A stretch of DNA of 64,000 nucleotides from Nonomuraea spiralis (lineage in GTDB: Bacteria; Actinomycetota; Actinomycetes; Streptosporangiales; Streptosporangiaceae), in assembly GCF_014648435.1 (NCBI RefSeq), contig NZ_BMRC01000033.1:1-64000 (forward strand), in the 5' to 3' direction. The notes beneath the pieces were generated by a model. The model had not been told where the DNA came from and made no database searches. It saw only the letters and a program-made list of their open reading frames with translations. Shown in pieces: positions 16,045-25,023 of the stretch. Positions within the stretch are counted from its first letter, which is position 1. Each line of letters opens with the position of its first letter. Made by a program: the position numbers and the translations under genes.

Positions 16045-16842
16045 TTAGATCTTCGAGACCTGGTTGAACGAGAGCTCGACCGGGGTCTCACGACCGAAGA
16101 TCGAGACGAGCACCTTGAGCTTCTGCGACTCGGGGCTGATCTCGCTGACCGAGGCGGGCAGGGTGGCGAAGGGACCGTCCATGACCGTGACGGACTCGCC
16201 GATCTCGAACTCGACCGTGGGACCGCTGGCCGCCTTGGTGGTGGCCTTCTTGGCCTCCTCGGTCGGCTCGGGTGCCAGCAGCTTGGCGACCTCGTCGAGG
16301 CTGAGCGGGCTCGGCTTGTTGGACAGGCCGACGAAACCGGTCACGCCGGGCGTGTTACGCACGGCGGCCCAGGACTCGTCCGTCAGCTCCATGCGCACCA
16401 GGACGTAGCCGGGCAGCACGCGCTCCTTGACCGGGACCTTCTTGCCGCTCTTGAACTCCTGGACGGTGTGCGTGGGCACCTCGACCTGGTAGATGTAGTC
16501 CTCCATGTTGAGCGACACGTTGCGGCTCTCGATGTTGGACTTCACGCGGTTCTCGTAGCCGGCGTAGGAGTGGATCACATACCACTCGCCAGGGAGCCCG
16601 CGCAGCGAGCTCTTGAACTCCTCGACCGGGTCGACGTCGGGCAGGATCTCGGCTTCCGCCTCGGCGGGAGCCTCCTCACCTTCTTCGACCTCGTCGGTCT
16701 CGTCGGCCTCCTGGAGAGCCGCCTCGACGCCTTCGTCGCGAGCCTCACCCAGCTCGTCGCCCAATTCGTCGGTGGTCTCTCCCAGCTCGTCGTCGCCCCG
16801 CTCGTCGCGGTGCTCCTCAGCCGGAACAGAAGACTCGGACAC
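16045..16842 (-). CDS. nusG: transcription termination/antitermination factor NusG
   Basis: This 265-residue NusG has the NGN domain (E-W-Y-V-I-H-S-Y-A-G-Y-E-N-R-V, from about residue 85) and the C-terminal KOW domain (V-T-V-M-D-G-P-F-A-T-L). The first 80 residues are very rich in Glu and Asp, an actinobacterial extension of unknown use. NusG couples RNA polymerase with Rho and ribosomes. GTG start with AGGAAAGG upstream. It follows secE and precedes rplK, the conserved order. Confidence 0.97.
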   Translation of the reverse strand: MSESSVPAEEHRDERGDDELGETTDELGDELGEARDEGVEAALQEADETDEVEEGEEAPAEAEAEILPDVDPVEEFKSSLRGLPGEWYVIHSYAGYENRVKSNIESRNVSLNMEDYIYQVEVPTHTVQEFKSGKKVPVKERVLPGYVLVRMELTDESWAAVRNTPGVTGFVGLSNKPSPLSLDEVAKLLAPEPTEEAKKATTKAASGPTVEFEIGESVTVMDGPFATLPASVSEISPESQKLKVLVSIFGRETPVELSFNQVSKI

Positions 16843-16916
16843 GTGACCTTTCCTCTTTCCTCGAATCGAATGGCGTCGCCGTCAGCCGACACCACACGGC
16901 GTCGAGCTTGGCGGGC

Positions 16917-17162
16917 TCACTCCCCGCCGAAGACGCGGAGGACGGCCCAGCCGAGAGCGGCGTCGAGCCCATACACGATCGCCACCATGATCAGAACGAA
17001 TACCAGAACGACCGTGGTGTAGGTGATGAGATCCTTGCGTGTCGGCCAGATGACCTTGCGAAGCTCGTTGACGACCTGCCGATAGAAAAGGGCAGGTGAA
17101 GTGCGCGTCTTCTTCTCGCCACTGGGCTTGCCTGCGGTCTCGCCGCGCGTGTCGATCGCCAC
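16917..17162 (-). CDS. secE: preprotein translocase subunit SecE
   Basis: An 81-residue protein with a short basic cytoplasmic part, the SecE motif V-N-E-L-R-K-V-I-W-P-T-R-K-D and a single C-terminal helix. SecE clamps the SecYEG channel. The GTG at 17162 is preceded by AGGTGAGG; extending further upstream would run into the tRNA-Trp gene, so the short form is right. Confidence 0.95.
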   Translation of the reverse strand: MAIDTRGETAGKPSGEKKTRTSPALFYRQVVNELRKVIWPTRKDLITYTTVVLVFVLIMVAIVYGLDAALGWAVLRVFGGE

Positions 17163-17237
17163 AGTCCTCACCTGAATCTGTCGTATCCAACGCAGTTCTG
17201 CGGCGCGCTTACACGCCATTTGCGCGGACCGCACTCG

Positions 17238-17310
17238 CAGGGCACGAGGGACTCGAACCCCCAACCGCCGGTTTTGGAGACCGGTGCGCTACCAATTGCG
17301 CCAGTGCCCT
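17238..17310 (-). tRNA. tRNA-Trp (CCA anticodon)
   Basis: The minus strand folds as a complete cloverleaf: acceptor arms AGGGCAC (17310-17304) and GTGCCCT (17245-17239), anticodon stem CCGGT/ACCGG with loop C-T-C-C-A-A-A giving anticodon CCA (17277-17275), and T-loop G-T-T-C-G-A-G. Discriminator base is G, as usual for tRNA-Trp, and CCA is not encoded. It stands directly upstream of secE, the standard place in actinobacteria. A TAGTGT box at 17320-17325 may be its -10 element. Confidence 0.96.
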
Positions 17311-17468
17311 ATGTCGTCAACCACACTACCCTGATTGACTCACTGCCTGGACCGAACCGCTCGCCGACATGCGGCGGAAGGACCAGGCGAAAGCATACGG
17401 GGGATTGCCCGGTACGTCGAACCCAAACCTGATCGCCCAGGTCACGCGCGCGTGGGAGCATGGTGAGC

Positions 17469-18677
17469 ATGTCCACGCGACCCCGTATCTCCGCAAGAAT
17501 CTCCGCGATTTCCGAGTCCGCCACGCTCGCGGTGGACGCCAAGGCGAAGGCGATGAAGGCGGCCGGTCGGCCCGTCATCGGCTTCGGCGCGGGTGAGCCC
17601 GACTTCCCGACGCCCGGCTACATCGTCGAGGCCGCGGTCGAGGCGGCGCGCGACCCGCGCAACCACAAGTACACGCCGGCGGGCGGGCTCCCCGAGCTCA
17701 AGCAGGCCATCGCCGCCAAGACGCGGCGCGACTCCGGCTACTCGGTAGAGCCGTCCCAGGTGCTCGTCACCAACGGCGGCAAGCAGGCCGTCTACGAGGC
17801 GTTCGCGACGCTGCTCGACCCGGGCGACGAGGTGCTGGTCGTCGCCCCCTACTGGACGACGTACCCCGAGGCGATCAAGCTGGCCGGGGGCGTGCAGGTC
17901 GACGTCGTGACCGACGAGTCCACGGGCTACCTGGCGAGCGTCGAGCAGCTTGAGGCGGCCCGCACCGAGCGTACGAAGGTGCTGCTGTTCGTCTCGCCGT
18001 CCAACCCGACGGGCGCGGTCTACTCGCGTGAGGAGACCGTGGCGATCGGCCGGTGGGCGGCCGAGCACGGCCTGTGGGTCGTCACCGACGAGATCTATGA
18101 GCACCTGGTCTACGGCGGCACCGAGTTCACCAGCATCGCCACGGCCGTGCCCGAGCTCGGCGACCGGGTCGTGATCCTCAACGGCGTGGCCAAGACGTAC
18201 GCGATGACCGGCTGGCGGGTGGGCTGGCTGATCGGGCCGTCCGACGTGGTCAAGGCGGCGACCAACCTGCAGTCGCACGCCACCTCCAACGTGGCCAACG
18301 TGTCCCAGATCGCTGCGCTGGCCGCCGTCTCCGGCGACCTGTCGGCCGTGGCCGAGATGCGTACGGCCTTCGACCGGCGCCGCCAGACCATGGTCCGGAT
18401 GCTCAACGAGATCCCGGGCGTGTTCTGCCCGGAGCCGAAGGGGGCGTTCTACGCGTATCCGTCGGTCAAGGAGCTGGTGGGCAAGGAGCTGCGCGGGCGG
18501 CGTCCGGGGTCGTCGGCCGAGCTGGCCGAGCTGATCCTGGAGGAGGCCGAGGTGGCGGTCGTGCCGGGCGAGGCGTTCGGCACGCCGGGCTACTTCCGGC
18601 TGTCCTACGCCCTCGGGGACGACGACCTGGTCGAGGGCGTCAGCCGCTTGGCCAAGCTGCTGTCCGAGGCCCACTGA
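17469..18677 (+). CDS. pyridoxal-phosphate aminotransferase, aspartate aminotransferase type
   Basis: The 402-residue class I/II aminotransferase has G-A-G-E-P-D-F-P-T-P near the N-terminus, S-P-S-N-P-T-G, V-T-D-E-I-Y-E-H and the Schiff-base lysine in A-K-T-Y-A-M-T-G-W-R-V-G-W. It most resembles AspC-type enzymes that transfer amino groups between aspartate and 2-oxoglutarate. ATG at 17469 is chosen from the common M-S-T-R-P-R-I-S start; ATG 17460 and GTG 17463 are also in frame. It is divergent from the tRNA-Trp/secE unit and convergent with the next lipoprotein gene. Confidence 0.92.
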   Translation: MSTRPRISARISAISESATLAVDAKAKAMKAAGRPVIGFGAGEPDFPTPGYIVEAAVEAARDPRNHKYTPAGGLPELKQAIAAKTRRDSGYSVEPSQVLVTNGGKQAVYEAFATLLDPGDEVLVVAPYWTTYPEAIKLAGGVQVDVVTDESTGYLASVEQLEAARTERTKVLLFVSPSNPTGAVYSREETVAIGRWAAEHGLWVVTDEIYEHLVYGGTEFTSIATAVPELGDRVVILNGVAKTYAMTGWRVGWLIGPSDVVKAATNLQSHATSNVANVSQIAALAAVSGDLSAVAEMRTAFDRRRQTMVRMLNEIPGVFCPEPKGAFYAYPSVKELVGKELRGRRPGSSAELAELILEEAEVAVVPGEAFGTPGYFRLSYALGDDDLVEGVSRLAKLLSEAH

Positions 18678-18695
18678 ACGGCGGGCGGCCTGCCC

Positions 18696-19205
18696 TCAGG
18701 AGGCGCCCTGTCTGATCGCGGCGGCCGTCTGGCGGAGCTGGGCGGTCAGGCCGGGCGTGGCGGCGAGGTAGACGGCCGTGCCGGGGCTCTCCAGCCACAT
18801 GAAGTTGCGCAGGCCGCCGCGGGTCGTCCAGCGCAGCGCGGGTTTGCCGCGGTAGGCGGTCAGGGTCGACCTGGCCACCAGCGTGGCGAACTGCTCGGCC
18901 GTCCGCACCCCGCACACCACGCCCGCCCGCAGTTGCTCGCCGTCGTCGTCGTGCCAGGTCACGCCCTTCACCGTGAGCCGTCTGGCGAGCGAGCCGAGGC
19001 GGCCGAAGGTGCCCGAGCGGGCCAGGGGCGGTGGCGGGGCGGGGATCTTCAGCCTGGACGATCCGCAGGCCAGGGTGACCGGCGCCGCCGTCACTCGTTC
19101 GCGCGGCGGGGGCGGGGTGACCGCGGGCGCAGGGGTGTCGTCGCCGCACCCGCCCACGCCCGCGGCCAGCGCGAACGTGAGGAACACCGCTGCCGGGCGC
19201 CGCAT
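18696..19205 (-). CDS. small lipoprotein of unknown function
   Basis: A 169-residue protein with signal peptide ending G-V-G-G-C (Cys20), a proline-rich stretch and a compact domain holding two further cysteines (A-C-G-S-S and V-V-C-G-V). ATG at 19205 follows GGGGGACG. The core W-L-E-S-P-G-T-A resembles W-L-E-R-P-G-T-G in the next gene upstream, so the two may share a fold and come from duplication. No function recognised. Confidence 0.72.
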   Translation of the reverse strand: MRRPAAVFLTFALAAGVGGCGDDTPAPAVTPPPPRERVTAAPVTLACGSSRLKIPAPPPPLARSGTFGRLGSLARRLTVKGVTWHDDDGEQLRAGVVCGVRTAEQFATLVARSTLTAYRGKPALRWTTRGGLRNFMWLESPGTAVYLAATPGLTAQLRQTAAAIRQGAS

Positions 19206-19246
19206 CGTCCCCCCATGACTCGTGGGATCAACCAGAGAAAAGGCTC

Positions 19247-19852
19247 TTAGTCTCCTACAGGAGCGCGGGCCGAGGCGGCAATAGCCAGCAGTTCGCCGCC
19301 GAGCGAATCGCTCACCCGGACCCACGCGCCCGTTCCCGGGCGTTCCAGCCAGGCGATCACCTTGCCGCCGCGCGGATGCCGGCCGACGACCGCGGGCCTG
19401 CCGCGCACGGTGGTCTCGCGGGCGTCCAGCACGGTGATCCGCGCGCGGTAGGCGTCCCAGTCCGCGGCCACCGTACCGTGTTCGACCTCTACCTCGACGT
19501 ATCGGCCGGAGGTGCCGTACCTGGCCCAGCCGCCCTCGACGCCGGTTTCCGGCGCGACCGCTCCCCCGCCGCTGCGTTCGAGGCCGCGCGGCAGGTAGGT
19601 GAGCCAGAAGTCGTCGGAGACGACCGCGAGCAGGGGCTCGGGTGGCGCGGCGGCCGCCGCGGCCGGGCGGCTCGTACCGGGCGTCACCTTCAGGGGCGGC
19701 GCCGGCACGTACGACGAACCAGCCGAAGGCGGGTGTGGACGCCCGAAACCCGACTGGAACAGGGTGTAAATGGCGAGAGCGGTCACCGCGAACGCCAGTC
19801 CGGCGAGCAGCGCGCGCCAGCCCTGCCGTTCGGCGCGTCCCTCAAGGATCAT
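19247..19852 (-). CDS. membrane-anchored protein of unknown function
   Basis: The 201-residue protein has one N-terminal helix (about 14-33), a Pro/Ala-rich linker and an extracytoplasmic domain rich in beta strands. Its end (A-W-L-E-R-P-G-T-G-A-W-V-R-V-S) resembles the neighbouring lipoprotein. The two genes are 41 bases apart on the same strand and probably form one operon. No catalytic motif is seen. Confidence 0.7.
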   Translation of the reverse strand: MILEGRAERQGWRALLAGLAFAVTALAIYTLFQSGFGRPHPPSAGSSYVPAPPLKVTPGTSRPAAAAAAPPEPLLAVVSDDFWLTYLPRGLERSGGGAVAPETGVEGGWARYGTSGRYVEVEVEHGTVAADWDAYRARITVLDARETTVRGRPAVVGRHPRGGKVIAWLERPGTGAWVRVSDSLGGELLAIAASARAPVGD

Positions 19853-19954
19853 GGACGGTTGATCCCCCGATCGGCCCGATCTCTACCGTGCCTTCGACGC
19901 CTCCGTCCGCCTTCCCCCGACACGCGACCCCGGACCTGCGGCGAGTGGCAAAAT

Positions 19955-20983
19955 ATGGAAATGCACCGGCCCCTGCACACGCTTCCCAAGGCCCATCTCC
20001 ACCTGCACTTCACCGGCTCCATGCGACACTCAACACTGATCGAGCTGGCCAGGGAGCAGGGGCTGCACCTGCCCGACGCGCTGGAGCAGGACTGGCCGCC
20101 GCGATTGCGGGCCACCGACGAGCGCGGGTGGTTCAGGTTCCAGCGGCTCTACGACATCGCCAGGTCCGTGCTGAGCCGTCCCGAGCACGTCTACCGGTTG
20201 TTGCGCGAGACGGCCGAGGACGAGGCGGCGGCCGGTTCCCGGTGGCTGGAGATCCAGGTGGACCCGTCGGGGTTCGCCTCGCGGTTCGGAGGGCTCACGG
20301 CCACGCTGGAGCTGATGCTCGACGCGGCGCGGCAGGCCGCCGAGCACGCCGGGGTGGAGATGCCGGTGATCGTGGCGGCCAACAGGACCCGGCATCCGCT
20401 CGACGCGAACACCCTGGCCAGGCTCGCCACCCAGTACGCCGGCAAGGGCGTGGTGGGCTTCGGCCTGTCCAACGACGAACGGCGCGGCGAGGCACGCGAC
20501 TTCGAGCGGGCCTTCCGCATCGCCAAACGCGGCGGGCTGCTGGCCGTGCCCCACGGCGGTGAGCTGCTCGGGCCGCGCAGCGTGGCGCAGTGCATCGACG
20601 ACCTGGACGCCGACCGGGTCGGCCACGGCGTACGCGCGGCCGAGGACCCGTGGCTGATGCAGCGGCTGGCCGACCGGCAGATCTGCTGCGAGGTGTGCCC
20701 GACGTCCAACGTGGGCCTGGGCGTGGCCGAGCGGGCGGCGGACGTGCCGCTGCGGCGGCTGTTCGACGCCGGGGTGCCGATCGCGCTGGGCGCCGACGAC
20801 CCGCTGCTGTTCGGCACGCGGCTGCTGCGCCAGTACGAGCTGGCCAGGGAGGTCTACGGCTTCTCCGACGCCGAGATCGCCGAGCTGGCCCGGCAGTCGA
20901 TCCGCTCCTCCACGGCGTCCGATCCGGCGCGCAAGGAGCTGCTCAAGGGCGTGGACGACTGGCTGACCGGCTCAGCGGAGTGA
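19955..20983 (+). CDS. adenosine deaminase family protein
   Basis: A 342-residue metal-dependent deaminase. It shows the zinc ligands H-L-H-L-H-F-T-G-S near the start, V-P-H-G-G-E in the middle, C-P-T-S-N-V-G-L-G and the late A-L-G-A-D-D-P-L-L-F-G that carries the metal-binding Asp. Members remove the amino group from adenosine or related purines. An ATG six bases further down (19961) is equally possible; neither has a strong ribosome site. The last 12 bases overlap the convergent anti-sigma gene. Confidence 0.88.
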   Translation: MEMHRPLHTLPKAHLHLHFTGSMRHSTLIELAREQGLHLPDALEQDWPPRLRATDERGWFRFQRLYDIARSVLSRPEHVYRLLRETAEDEAAAGSRWLEIQVDPSGFASRFGGLTATLELMLDAARQAAEHAGVEMPVIVAANRTRHPLDANTLARLATQYAGKGVVGFGLSNDERRGEARDFERAFRIAKRGGLLAVPHGGELLGPRSVAQCIDDLDADRVGHGVRAAEDPWLMQRLADRQICCEVCPTSNVGLGVAERAADVPLRRLFDAGVPIALGADDPLLFGTRLLRQYELAREVYGFSDAEIAELARQSIRSSTASDPARKELLKGVDDWLTGSAE

Positions 20984-21745
20984 CTCGGCGATCTGGATGG
21001 CGCGTTCCTTGGTGCCGGCGCCTTCGAGGCGGTAGGTGATCGTGTCGCGCTGCCAGATGAGGGTGGGGGCCGCCTGGCGCAGGGGGATCGGGCTGCCGTC
21101 CGTGCGCTGGATGTAGCCGAGCGGGTGCGCGCCGGGGATCCACCAGCCCTGGGCCTGGTTCACCTGGACGTACTCGGGCCAGGGCGGGCCGAGCTTCTTG
21201 AAGAAGAAGGGGTCGACGCCGCCCTGGAACTGGTCGAGCCGGACGCCGCCGGGCCAGAACAGCGACACGACGCGACCCTGGTCGGCGACGGTGGCGTGGT
21301 CGGGGGCGCCCAGCTCGGCCGGCGTGCCGACCTTGAACCTCACCAGGGAGGGCAGGTCGCCGGGGGCCACGGTGTGCTCGCCTGGGAGGTTCGCGGTGGT
21401 CCGTACCGGGGTGGGGGAACTCTCGCCGAGTTCCAGTTCGATCCCGGCGAAGCGGAGTACGCGGGCGACGGCGACGCGGCCCTGGGGGGTGGCGGCGGTG
21501 ACGGCGACGACCGCGATCACGACGGCCGCCACGATCTTCCACCTGGCCCGCCGGGCACGCCGCACGTCCTTGCGCCGCCCGGGCGCCGGGAGGCGGATGA
21601 CGTTCTCGTCCTCCGGGGACGGCGTCTCCAGGCGGGCGCGTACGGCGGCGGCGACGTCGGCCGGGGGCGGTGACGGCAGGTCGAGCAGGCCGCCGAGGGC
21701 GGTCAGTTCGGTCTCCAGGTCGTCGAAGGGGTCATGCGAGCTCAC
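20972..21745 (-). CDS. probable membrane anti-sigma factor
   Basis: The 257-residue protein has a cytoplasmic N-terminal part (about 1-65), one membrane helix (about 67-86) and an extracytoplasmic domain resembling DUF4367 types. It overlaps the upstream ECF sigma gene by 14 bases, the usual pairing of a sigma factor with its membrane anti-sigma. A classical zinc anti-sigma motif was not seen, so the role rests on context and topology. Confidence 0.72.
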   Translation of the reverse strand: MSSHDPFDDLETELTALGGLLDLPSPPPADVAAAVRARLETPSPEDENVIRLPAPGRRKDVRRARRARWKIVAAVVIAVVAVTAATPQGRVAVARVLRFAGIELELGESSPTPVRTTANLPGEHTVAPGDLPSLVRFKVGTPAELGAPDHATVADQGRVVSLFWPGGVRLDQFQGGVDPFFFKKLGPPWPEYVQVNQAQGWWIPGAHPLGYIQRTDGSPIPLRQAAPTLIWQRDTITYRLEGAGTKERAIQIAESLR

Positions 21746-22271
21746 CGCCCACCTCCTCCCTCAGCCGGGCCAGCCCCCGGTGGGTGCTGGACTTGACGGT
21801 ACCGACCGGCCGGCCGAGCACCTCGGCCGTCTCCGCTTCCGACAGTTGCAGGAAGTACCGGCAGACGACCGCCTGGCGTTCCCGTTCGGGCAGGCCGCGT
21901 ACGGCCTCCAGCAGGCGGGCGCGCCGGTCGGTGGCCACGGCCGCGCCCTCCGGGTCGTCGGGGGGCCTGGTGTCGGGGGCGGCGGTGAGGCGTACGGCCA
22001 GGTCGGACCTGCGCCCGCGGGCCCGGGTCAGGTTGTGTGTCTCGTTGGCCACGATCCGCAACAACCACGGACGGAAAGGCGCGCCCCTGCGGAACCCGGA
22101 CAGATGGCGGAAAGCCTTGACGAACGCCTCCTGCACCACGTCCTCGGCCTCGTCGCCCGCGCCGAGCATGGCGGCGGTGCGGTGGGCGAGCACGCTGTAC
22201 CTGGCGACCAGGACCTCATAGGCACCCAGATCGCCGTCGAGCGAGCGGGCGATCGCCTCGTCGTCGTCCAT
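21732..22271 (-). CDS. ECF-family RNA polymerase sigma factor
   Basis: A 179-residue two-domain sigma: region 2 (D-E-A-E-D-V-V-Q-E-A-F-V-K-A-F and F-R-P-W-L-L-R-I-V-A-N-E) and region 4 (L-P-E-R-E-R-Q-A-V-V-C-R-Y and G-R-P-V-G-T-V-K-S-S-T-H-R-G). ATG at 22271 gives the standard length; a GTG at 22322 is possible. It would direct polymerase to a stress or envelope regulon under control of the overlapping downstream gene. Confidence 0.9.
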   Translation of the reverse strand: MDDDEAIARSLDGDLGAYEVLVARYSVLAHRTAAMLGAGDEAEDVVQEAFVKAFRHLSGFRRGAPFRPWLLRIVANETHNLTRARGRRSDLAVRLTAAPDTRPPDDPEGAAVATDRRARLLEAVRGLPERERQAVVCRYFLQLSEAETAEVLGRPVGTVKSSTHRGLARLREEVGGELA

Positions 22272-22387
22272 GGTGTGACAGATTCCATCGCATCCGGGCG
22301 GGCGCGGGGAAGGGCGTTTCACGCATCAGGTCATCCTGAGGGGCATTAGACTCGTGCAATCCGTCTGCCCCTCAAAGGAACGGGACT

Positions 22388-23125
22388 ATGTCTTCTGGGT
22401 ATGACCGTGTAGTGCAACCGGCGGCCGGTGACGAGGCCCTGGAGAACCACCTGGGTGGGGACGAGGCCAAGAACTATCGGCAGTACGAGTTCGACATGGT
22501 CGCCCCGCACGTCGGCCGTTCGATGCTGGAGATCGGCTCCGGGCTGGGCCACTTCGCCGAGCAGTTCCTGCCGCGGCTCGACCGCCTGGTCGTCAGCGAC
22601 TTCGACCCCTACTGCGTCGAGCAGCTCGGCAAGCGCTTCGAGGGCCGCGACGACATCGACGTCCTGCAGTTCGGCCTGCCGACCGACATCCCGCTGAAGG
22701 ACAAGGTCGACACCGTCGTCATGATGAACGTGCTGGAGCACATCGAGGACGACGCCGAGGCGCTGCGCTCGCTGGCCCGCGTCACGCTGCCCGGCGGCCG
22801 GATCATCATCTGGGTGCCCGGCTACATGCAGCTTTATGGAGACTTCGACCGCAAGGTCGGCCACGTCCAGCGCTACACGCCCAAGACCCTGCGCGCCACG
22901 GTGGCCAAGGCGGGGCTCGACGTCGACGTGCTCAAGCCGATCAACTTCCTGGGCGGCATCGCCTGGTGGGCGGCGGTCCGGCGGGGCGGCGTGGGCTACC
23001 CCGACCCGCGCCTGGTCAAGATCTACGACCGCACGGTGGTGCCCGCCACGCGGCTGATCGAGCGGTTCATCCGTCCGCCGTTCGGCCAGACGGTGTTCTG
23101 CGTCGCCCGCGTGCCGCAGAAGTGA
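22388..23125 (+). CDS. class I SAM-dependent methyltransferase
   Basis: The 245-residue protein has methyltransferase motif I M-L-E-I-G-S-G-L-G-H-F, acidic residue V-S-D-F-D-P after strand 2, and V-V-M-M-N-V-L-E-H-I-E. Its C-terminal third has hydrophobic stretches like those of methyltransferases acting on lipid- or sugar-linked substrates, but the acceptor is unknown. ATG follows AAAGGAACGGGACT. A TAGACT box at 22347-22352 may be its -10. A strong terminator follows. Confidence 0.85.
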   Translation: MSSGYDRVVQPAAGDEALENHLGGDEAKNYRQYEFDMVAPHVGRSMLEIGSGLGHFAEQFLPRLDRLVVSDFDPYCVEQLGKRFEGRDDIDVLQFGLPTDIPLKDKVDTVVMMNVLEHIEDDAEALRSLARVTLPGGRIIIWVPGYMQLYGDFDRKVGHVQRYTPKTLRATVAKAGLDVDVLKPINFLGGIAWWAAVRRGGVGYPDPRLVKIYDRTVVPATRLIERFIRPPFGQTVFCVARVPQK

Positions 23126-23141
23126 GCCCGCAGAAATGAGC

Positions 23142-23182
23142 CCGGCCGCCACCCGGTGGGTTGGTGGCGGCCGGACGTTTTC
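23142..23182 (+). terminator. intrinsic terminator after the methyltransferase
   Basis: Arms CCGGCCGCCACC (23142-23153) and GGTGGCGGCCGG (23163-23174) form a perfect 12-bp stem, followed by ACGTTTTC on the plus strand. It also sits just beyond the stop of the convergent permease gene, where the hairpin may act too. Confidence 0.87.
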
Positions 23183-24066
23183 TACTTGATCGAGCCGGCG
23201 GTCAGTCCGCCGACGACCTTCCGCTCGATCAGCGCGAACAGGACGATCACCGGGATGGTGGCGATCACCGAGCCCGCGAAGAGGTTCTGCCAGTCCACCT
23301 GGTACTGGCCGATGAACGAGTTCAGCGCGACGGTGAGCGGCTGGTTGGCCGGGGTCGTGGTCAGCGTCAGGGCGACCACGAACTCGTTCCACGCCGCGAT
23401 GAAGGTGAAGATCAGTGCGGTGATCACGCCCGGCATGGCCAGCGGCAGCGTGATCCGGAACAACGCGCCGAAGCGGCCGTTGCCGTCGATGAAGGCGGCC
23501 TCCTCCAGCTCACGCGGGATCGAGGCGAAGTACGCGTTCAGGATCCACACCGCGAAGGCCAGGTTGAACCCGCCGTTGACCAGGATCAGCGACCAGGTCG
23601 AGTCCACCAGCCCGAACTGGAAGAACTCGCGGTAGATGCCGACGAGCATGGCCGTGGGCTGGAACATCTGGGTGATCAGCACCAGGATCAGGAACGCCGT
23701 ACGCCCCCGGAAGTTGTGCCGGGCCGAGTAGTACGCGGCGGGCAGGGCCACGAGCAGCACCAGGATCGTCGAGCCGCCCGCGACCTTGAGCGTCACCCAC
23801 AGGTTCCCGGCCAGTCCGCTGGTCCAGAAGTTGCCGAGGTTCGACCACACCCACTCGTCGGGCCAGAACGACACCTCGCGCAGCGACTCCTGCGACCGCA
23901 GTGAGGTCAGCAGCATGACCAGGTAGGGGAACAGGAAGACGAACGCGACGATGTACGCGGCGCCCGCCACGATCACGGTCTTGATCTTGGGCATACGGCG
24001 CGGCGGGCGCCCCCGGTGGCCGGCGTGGTGGCGCGGCCCTGCCTTGGACATGGTCTGCACGGCCAT
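23182..24066 (-). CDS. carbohydrate ABC transporter permease (MalG type)
   Basis: A 294-residue permease with six helices and the EAA loop E-L-E-E-A-A-F-I-D-G-N-G-R-F-G-A-L-F that docks the ATPase. ATG at 24066 is chosen because AAGGAGG lies seven bases upstream; a GTG one codon earlier would overlap the preceding stop as GTGA. It is the last gene of the sugar importer operon. No ATPase gene follows, so a shared ATPase (MsiK type) elsewhere in the genome is likely. Confidence 0.9.
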   Translation of the reverse strand: MAVQTMSKAGPRHHAGHRGRPPRRMPKIKTVIVAGAAYIVAFVFLFPYLVMLLTSLRSQESLREVSFWPDEWVWSNLGNFWTSGLAGNLWVTLKVAGGSTILVLLVALPAAYYSARHNFRGRTAFLILVLITQMFQPTAMLVGIYREFFQFGLVDSTWSLILVNGGFNLAFAVWILNAYFASIPRELEEAAFIDGNGRFGALFRITLPLAMPGVITALIFTFIAAWNEFVVALTLTTTPANQPLTVALNSFIGQYQVDWQNLFAGSVIATIPVIVLFALIERKVVGGLTAGSIK

Positions 24067-24950
24067 CACGCCACCTCCTTGTTCCAGCGCGACACCTTGA
24101 GGAAGATCGCGGTCAGCACGATCACCATGCCGAAGTTGACGACGGACATGGCGGCCGACTCACCGATGTTCGAGCCCTTGAGGATGAACATGAGGATGGT
24201 CGAGGTGGCCGTCGAGTAGCCCGGCTGGCCGTGGGTCATCGCCCAGATGATCGGGAAGCTGTTGAAGACGTTCATCACGTTGATCAGGGCGGCGACGGTG
24301 AGCGCGGGGCGCAGCAGCGGCAGCGTGATCGACCAGTACGTCCGGAACTTGGTGGCGCCGTCCATCTTGGCCGCCTCGTACACGTCGGCGGGGATGGTCG
24401 CGAGCCCGGCCAGCAGCGCGTACGTGGTGAACGGCACCGAGACGAAGACCGCCACGAACACCAGCCACGGCATCGCGCTGGAGGCGTCCCCGAGCTGGTC
24501 GGCCGAGGCGCCGCCCATCGCGTCGATGAACCCCAGCTTCAGCCTGATCTGGTTGATCACGCCGACCTCGGGGTCGAGCATCCACTTGAAGATGATCGCC
24601 GTCATCAGGACCGAGGCCGCCCAGGGCGCGATCAGTGCCCACCGGGCGATCTTGCGGCCGGGGAAGCGCTGGTTGAACAGTTGGGCGAGGGCCAGCGAGA
24701 TCAGCACGGTGAGCGCGACGACCGCGACCACCCAGATCACGCTGCGGACCATGATGTCGGCGAAGTCCTTCTCGCCGAACAGCTTCGTGTAGTTGTCCGG
24801 GAAGTTGTTGCCCTGGACCACTCCGAACCGGCTGATCTTGAGGAACGACGACCGGATCATCTCGATCACGGGCCAGAGCACGACCAGCGCGATCAGCACC
24901 ACGGCCGGCCCGATCCAGGCCAGTGGTTCGAAGACGCGCAACCTTCTCAT
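24066..24950 (-). CDS. carbohydrate ABC transporter permease (MalF type)
   Basis: The 294-residue membrane protein has six helices and the EAA motif V-Y-E-A-A-K-M-D-G-A-T-K-F-R-T-Y-W-S-I-T-L-P. It pairs with the MalG-type permease through overlapping start and stop codons. It follows the binding-protein gene after a 73-base gap containing a GC-rich hairpin. Confidence 0.9.
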   Translation of the reverse strand: MRRLRVFEPLAWIGPAVVLIALVVLWPVIEMIRSSFLKISRFGVVQGNNFPDNYTKLFGEKDFADIMVRSVIWVVAVVALTVLISLALAQLFNQRFPGRKIARWALIAPWAASVLMTAIIFKWMLDPEVGVINQIRLKLGFIDAMGGASADQLGDASSAMPWLVFVAVFVSVPFTTYALLAGLATIPADVYEAAKMDGATKFRTYWSITLPLLRPALTVAALINVMNVFNSFPIIWAMTHGQPGYSTATSTILMFILKGSNIGESAAMSVVNFGMVIVLTAIFLKVSRWNKEVA

Positions 24951-24968
24951 GAGGAACCTTCCATGACG

Positions 24969-25009
24969 GTGGAGCCGGCGCGGGGGCGCGACCCGCGCGC
25001 CGGCTCCAC
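24969..25009 (-). repeat. hairpin between binding-protein and permease genes
   Basis: Perfect 14-base arms, GTGGAGCCGGCGCG (24969-24982) and its complement (24996-25009), with a 13-base loop. No T-run follows. Such hairpins often protect the mRNA of the binding protein or partly stop transcription, giving more binding protein than permease. Confidence 0.7.
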
Positions 25010-25023
25010 AGACACCCGCTGGA

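Noticed and set aside
17163..17264. Longer N-terminus for SecE
   Set aside because: The extension would translate part of the tRNA-Trp gene, and the GTG at 17162 has a good ribosome site and the right length.
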